DNA of 6,698 nt from a candidate division NPL-UPA2 bacterium (GTDB taxonomy: Bacteria; NPL-UPA2; JAGMAN01). The translations under genes and the position numbers were made by a program. The stretch covers positions 1-6,698 of the forward strand of contig JAJOKU010000149.1 of NCBI GenBank assembly GCA_021129695.1. Reading direction: 5' to 3'. Shown piece by piece: positions 5,546-6,698 of the stretch. The number at the start of each line of letters is the position of its first letter. Position 1 is the stretch's first letter. The notes under the pieces were generated by a model that was not told the DNA's origin, made no database searches, and worked only from the letters and a program-made list of their open reading frames with translations.

Positions 5546-5611
5546 GGGTTTGATTTACTTGTGCCCGCTTGTGCCTGCTTGTGCCCGTAAGGGTATAAGG
5601 GTATCAAACCC
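5546..5611. repeat. 66-bp repeat insert inside the NuoL-like gene
   Basis: A perfect 9-bp inverted repeat (GGGTTTGAT at 5546-5554, ATCAAACCC at 5603-5611) encloses two sets of tandem units. The first set is three 10-bp units, CTTGTGCCCG / CTTGTGCCTG / CTTGTGCCCG (5558-5587). The second is two 8-bp units TAAGGGTA (5588-5603). A CCC-GTAA-GGG hairpin (5584-5593) links them. The translation here (IPLYPYGHKQAQ...) is unlike the family, so this looks like an acquired repeat element or expanded repeat, not ancestral coding sequence. The 10-bp unit is not a multiple of three, so copy number decides whether the C-terminal part is in frame. Confidence 0.8.
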
Positions 5612-6547
5612 GCTTTTTCTACATTGGGCGATGCCCTGCCCAAAAATGTGCAATGGATGAGTTTCATAAAGGAGGCTAAGGTAAGGGCGCTTCCAAACAT
5701 TGCCGCAATCAGCCAGAGAATCCATAACCTGGCCCCCAATCCCTGACCCGCTCATCTCTATCACTCCCTGATAGACCATCCACTTGGAGACAAACCCGTT
5801 GAAAGGAGGAATTCCCGAGATGGAGAGGGCAGCGATTACACAGGTGACGAAGGTAATGGGCATTACCCTGGCTAAACCGCCCAATTTGTCAAGAGCAGTT
5901 GTCTTTGCCCGGTGCTCCACTGCTCCGGCAGATAAAAATAACCCATATTTATAAATAGCATTATTCAACATATGAAATATTCCCCCGGCAATTCCAATGG
6001 GGTTCCCGGTGCCAATTCCTAAGACCATATAACCAGCCTGACTTACCGCATGATAAGAGAGAAGTCTTCTCATATCATGCTGGACCAGCGCCATCATCAC
6101 TCCACCAATAATTGTTATTGCTCCGATTATCAATAGAACAAGACACATTGCCTCATTCATCACAAAGAGGTTCATTGATATTCTCGCTAAGAAATAAATA
6201 CCTAATAACTTATCCAATGAGCCGGGCAAAAAGGCGGTGACACTTGTAGGAGTAGTCTTAGACATATCCGGAATCCAGGTATGGAAAGGCATTGCCCCGG
6301 CTTTGGCAAAAGCGGCAATAGCTAAACAGAGATAGGCTCCTATGGCAACCCCGCCGACGAGAGGGATGCTTATTCTATCCATTGAAAGAGAGAGGATGCT
6401 CGTTTCAGAGCTGACCTTTAACCAGATAAGAATAATACCCAGGAGCATTAAAGCATCGGAGCCGCCAATAATAACGAAAGTCTTTTTGGCTGCCTGGGAA
6501 GCTTGGGGCCCACCAATGCCAATTAAAAGATACAGCGTTAAACCCAA
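5555..6547 (-). CDS. NuoL-like subunit, N-terminal/core fragment
   Basis: This open frame codes 330 residues from a TTG; the coding match really extends upstream of it. Genuine sequence runs to about residue 270: FAKAGAMPFHTWIPDMSKTTPTS (80-102) with Lys 82; FLPGSLDKLLGIYFLARI with Lys 113; RRLLSYHAVSQAGYMVLGIG (160-179); FHMLNNAIYK with Lys 200; and GIPPFNGFVSKW (245-256). After GSGIGG the remaining 60 or so residues are out-of-frame readthrough. The PASLDKLLGIY-type segment resembles subunits of hydrogenase-linked complexes more than classical NuoL. The helix that normally carries a key Glu reads FWGFLGLTLYLLIG, with Gly in its place. Confidence 0.8.
   Translation of the reverse strand: MGLTLYLLIGIGGPQASQAAKKTFVIIGGSDALMLLGIILIWLKVSSETSILSLSMDRISIPLVGGVAIGAYLCLAIAAFAKAGAMPFHTWIPDMSKTTPTSVTAFLPGSLDKLLGIYFLARISMNLFVMNEAMCLVLLIIGAITIIGGVMMALVQHDMRRLLSYHAVSQAGYMVLGIGTGNPIGIAGGIFHMLNNAIYKYGLFLSAGAVEHRAKTTALDKLGGLARVMPITFVTCVIAALSISGIPPFNGFVSKWMVYQGVIEMSGSGIGGQVMDSLADCGNVWKRPYLSLLYETHPLHIFGQGIAQCRKSGFDTLIPLRAQAGTSGHK
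5733..5737. other. C5 tract at the first frame break of the NuoL-like gene
   Basis: On the coding strand the run is ATT GGG GGC CAG. With one G fewer it reads ATT GGG GCC AGG TTA TGG, encoding IGARLW and moving directly into the correct downstream helix. It is therefore the most economical place for the frame change. Confidence 0.75.
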
Positions 6548-6698
6548 AAATCCCCAGAAGATGAGCAGAAGAATTAAGTTATTGGAAAGAACTACTCCGC
6601 AGGAAGCTCCAATTGTCCATAAAAGATAGGTATAGTATTCTCTTAAACGGAAGTTTGACAGTTGAGAAAAATTATCGTCGGAGCAAAAAGGTGTTTAG

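Larger units (their letters stand above)
5530..5739 (-). pseudogene. NuoL-like subunit, middle fragment (shifted frame)
   Basis: This 69-codon open frame bridges the two breaks. It encodes the helix ARLWILWLIAAMFGSALTLASFMKLIH and the loop CTFLGRASPNVEKA, which fit exactly between GIPPFNGFVSKWMVYQGVIEM and the C-terminal fragment. Its last 25 or so residues (IPLYPYGHKQAQAGTS...) are translated repeat, not family sequence. It has no credible start of its own. Confidence 0.75.
5028..6694 (-). pseudogene. NuoL/MrpA-N/HyfB-like ion-translocating subunit, frame-broken and 5'-incomplete
   Basis: Three frames together encode about 550 residues of one proton-conducting transporter subunit. Frame 1 (from 6694 to about 5735) carries the core. 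Frame 2 (about 5737 to 5590) continues with ARLWILWLIAAMFGSALTLASFMKLIHCTFLGRASPNVEK. Frame 3 (about 5575 to 5028) completes it with TPVNRREVSWTMWLPM and the C-terminal domain. The first break lies in a C5 run (5733-5737), where removing one base restores the frame. The second lies in a 10-bp triple repeat (5558-5587), where removing one unit restores the frame. Upstream of the frame-1 TTG at 6547, family-like sequence (REYYTYLLWTIGASCGVVLS) continues to about 6652. An in-frame TAA sits at 6697-6695 and the family's first helices are missing, so the 5' end is off the window or in another frame. Confidence 0.8.

Noticed and set aside
1..6698. tRNA or rRNA genes
   Set aside because: No cloverleaf-like pattern or conserved rRNA stretch was recognised on either strand.

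Overview
The window is one minus-strand operon, read from the right edge towards the left, plus a repeat-filled intergenic stretch at its downstream end. The genes encode a complete Mrp/Mnh-type cation/proton antiporter module. In transcription order they are: a NuoL/MrpA-like ion-translocating subunit (partial and frame-broken), an MbhD-MbhE-like protein (equivalent to the MrpA C-terminus), MrpB (frame-broken), MrpC, MrpD, MrpE, MrpF, MrpG, and finally a NuoI/HycF/MbhN-like 2x[4Fe-4S] ferredoxin subunit. Most junctions are ATGA or TAATG overlaps or gaps of a few bases, so the genes are almost certainly cotranscribed and translationally coupled.

A separate NuoL-like subunit, a split MbhD/E-type protein and a terminal polyferredoxin are hallmarks of respiratory complexes related to group 4 membrane-bound [NiFe] hydrogenases (Mbh, Mbx/Mbs, Ech, Hyf), not of a stand-alone Na+/H+ antiporter. 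Electrons from a low-potential donor would pass through the ferredoxin subunit to a catalytic module, and the Mrp part would convert the energy into an H+/Na+ gradient. No catalytic subunit (NuoB, C, D or H-like) lies in the window. If present, these genes would lie beyond the right edge or elsewhere. The organism is probably an anaerobic, fermentative or H2-metabolising bacterium with moderate GC. Strong GGAGG-type ribosome binding sites are visible, but the phylum cannot be fixed from this sequence.

Layout: 1-432, no credible gene, a mosaic of short hairpins, tandem and direct repeats; 433-1041, ferredoxin subunit; 1051-3969, intact mrpG, F, E, D and C; 3969-4477, mrpB split by a frame change at a C7 tract; 4474-5031, MbhD/E-like; 5028 to the right edge, NuoL-like gene with two frame changes and an unresolved 5' end.

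The most unusual feature is that every visible frame break falls on a slippage-prone tract: C7 in mrpB, and C5 and a 10-bp triplicated repeat in the nuoL-like gene. The other subunits are intact. This fits repeat-mediated on/off variation, gene decay, or read/assembly error, and the sequence alone cannot separate these. The repeat in the nuoL-like gene is bounded by a 9-bp inverted repeat and resembles the small-hairpin style of the 1-432 region, which suggests a family of tiny repeat elements spreading in this genome.
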